64,000 bases of DNA. Origin: Porodaedalea pini (lineage: Eukaryota > Basidiomycota > Agaricomycetes > Hymenochaetales > Hymenochaetaceae). A model generated the notes under the pieces. That model made no database searches. It had not been told where the DNA came from and saw only the letters and a list, made by a program, of their open reading frames with translations. Location of the stretch: the NCBI GenBank assembly GCA_002794775.1, contig NBAY01000003.1:372001-436000 (forward strand), in the 5' to 3' direction. Shown here piece by piece: positions 62,781-64,000 of this stretch (the stretch's first letter is position 1; the number at the start of each line of letters is the position of its first letter). Made by a program: the position numbers and the translations under genes.

Positions 62781-64000
62781 TTAAAAGGGAGATCTGTAGT
62801 TACGGCGAGCTGGACACTCCGATGATCTGGCGCTATGGTTACCCTGGTAGTTGATGCAGTGGGCAAAGTGATCACATTGGAGGTTATTGGATGCTATGCA
62901 TGGAGCGCATTTAGCGACATGTATGGCTGTCCGGTGAGGTTCGGAGCAAATCACACAACGTGCGACTGAGCGACATTTTCGCTGCGGTATGTCCCAAGTG
63001 ATGACAATTGTCGCATTGGTTGATGGTGGGACGGGCTTTCATCTCTTTGAGGTGGCGAATGACTCTGAAGATGGGAACTGATCTGTTGTTATGTAGGAAA
63101 AAGTGGTCAAAACAAAGACGGGAGTCATCCTTGATTATAACTGAAACATTGCAGTAGTCCTGTTGATTGAGACGTTTGATGGATGACATGAAGCGAGGTG
63201 GGAACATGAACTCGTATCCTTCAAATTGAGGAAGGGTAGAGATTTCGTCATGTAAATCTTTTTCTGAGTAAAGGAGATTAGTGTTCTTGTCAAAGACTGG
63301 GACGCCAGGGATGACCATCTTGAACTGAGGCGAAGGCATGAATGCTCTCGCTCCAGAAATGTTGATGATGCAGTTGAGTTGGGTGATGAGGGAGTTGTAC
63401 TGAGTGTCAAAGTCAGAACGGATGTTAGTAAACGCGATTAGGAGGTTGCTGTTAGATGTGTATTCGACGTTGAGGATGACGAGATGTTTAAACAGCAGAT
63501 TGCCTTTCAGGCCCGCACGGACCATGTTTTTAACAGAGATGGGAGAAGGGCGAACAGCAAGATCGCCTGGAAGCGAGAAGAAAACACGGCGGACGTTACG
63601 AACGTGCATGTTCACCGATCCGTTAGACTGGTTGATTGGAACAGTTGATATTTCCCCTTGGGGGTTCTGTTCCGTGACTCGTACTACTTTGGTGGGGGTG
63701 GTTTTAGGTTTCTTTTGGGCGGCTTTGGCATATGAAACAGTGGTAAAACCTTCCCGGTCGACTCCGACTCCTTCGACCTGTGGATAGTAGATTGAAGTTT
63801 GTGATCCTCGGGGTGCGTTATGCGCTGAGTGGGCGTAACCATCCGGTGCAATGATGGTGCCCTCCGTGGTCATTCGATAGCCCGAGCCCGGAATGCGGGT
63901 TTTGGCGACAGCAGCTGCATAATCTGATTTTCCATTTTTCGGAGTCTGGACGCATTGTTGGACGATAGGGCCAGGGGGTGGGAATTTGGGGTCATGAACG
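62781..64000 (-). pseudogene. LINE ORF1 (Gag-like, CCHC), frameshifted and open to the window edge
   Basis: The frame is open from the right edge, with possible starts at 63995 and 63873. It encodes an RNA-binding ORF1 with VSYAKAAQKKPKTTPTKVVR and ARPTINQCDNCHHLGHTAAK. At 62976-62979 an A-run of four shifts the frame, giving an early stop at about 62911. One base fewer continues into KCRSVARCVICSEPHRTAIH, completing a CX2CX4HX4C knuckle and a further Cys/His cluster, and ends at 62781, six bases before the ORF2 ATG. I read this as a single-base insertion in a dead copy. Confidence 0.82.

Larger units (their letters stand above)
61077..64000 (-). mobile_element. LINE segment 1: ORF1 and the 5' part of ORF2, cut by the window edge
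   Basis: This is the first piece of an APE-type LINE read on the minus strand. It holds ORF1 and the endonuclease plus RT N-terminus of ORF2 up to the Gypsy-2 insertion. The element continues past the right edge of the window, so its 5' end is not visible. Confidence 0.88.

Noticed and set aside
1..64000. CRISPR arrays, bacterial operons or prophage
   Set aside because: The window is spliced nuclear fungal DNA. The only direct repeats are LTRs, LTR-internal repeats and the gag minisatellite.

Overview
This is nuclear DNA from a filamentous basidiomycete, probably an Agaricomycete. Host genes are dense, alternate between strands and are cut by many 45-110 nt GT-AG introns. Their products match fungal families such as Cbp4, Spc24, Ssb-type Hsp70, Pol5, CAF-1 and linker histone. 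The mobile elements are chromodomain Ty3/Gypsy elements, a Copia element and a LINE with a C-terminal RNase H, all common in this group. No species can be named from sequence alone.

The left 37 kb is an ordinary gene-rich arm. In order: an SLC35F6-like membrane transporter (+), the complex III assembly factor CBP4 (+), the H/ACA snoRNP chaperone SHQ1 (-), anthranilate synthase TRP2 (+), mitochondrial ribosomal protein uS2m/MRP4 (-), ribosome-associated Hsp70 SSB (+), clamp-loader subunit RFC2 (-), CAF-1 large subunit (+), kinetochore protein SPC24 (-), linker histone H1 (-), an acyl-CoA-synthetase-like probable pseudoenzyme (+), a second linker histone H1 (+), F1-ATPase chaperone ATP12 (-), mismatch repair MSH3 (+) and nucleolar POL5 (-). 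From RFC2 to MSH3 there is a loose concentration of replication, chromatin and chromosome-segregation genes. RFC2 and CAF-1 share a 150 nt divergent promoter.

The right 27 kb is a nested transposon block. An aldo-keto reductase gene (37095-45191) is broken by a 5960 bp Copia element (37451-43410, minus strand, TSD tatct). That element itself carries a Gypsy solo LTR (39352-39722). A Copia solo LTR (44169-44600, TSD ccaaa) sits in an intron of the same dead gene.

Next comes an APE-RT-RNaseH LINE on the minus strand, running from the right window edge to about 45757. Two Gypsy elements have cut it into three pieces. Gypsy-1 (46950-53886, minus, TSD aagtg) has LTRs identical by eye. Gypsy-2 (54833-61076, plus, TSD gttgg) has LTRs differing by one base by eye. 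Both Gypsy elements have intact gag and pol, a C-terminal chromodomain, and a shared arrangement in which a candidate slippery heptamer lies five codons before the gag stop with pol in the -1 frame. The Copia and LINE copies are degraded, with TGA/TAA stops that mostly look like C-to-T changes. The layers therefore have a readable age order.

Gene structures were worked out by hand from splice sites and family conservation. Exon sums divide by three for SLC35F6-like, CBP4, TRP2, MRP4 and SSB. Exons in the longer genes were not all pinned.
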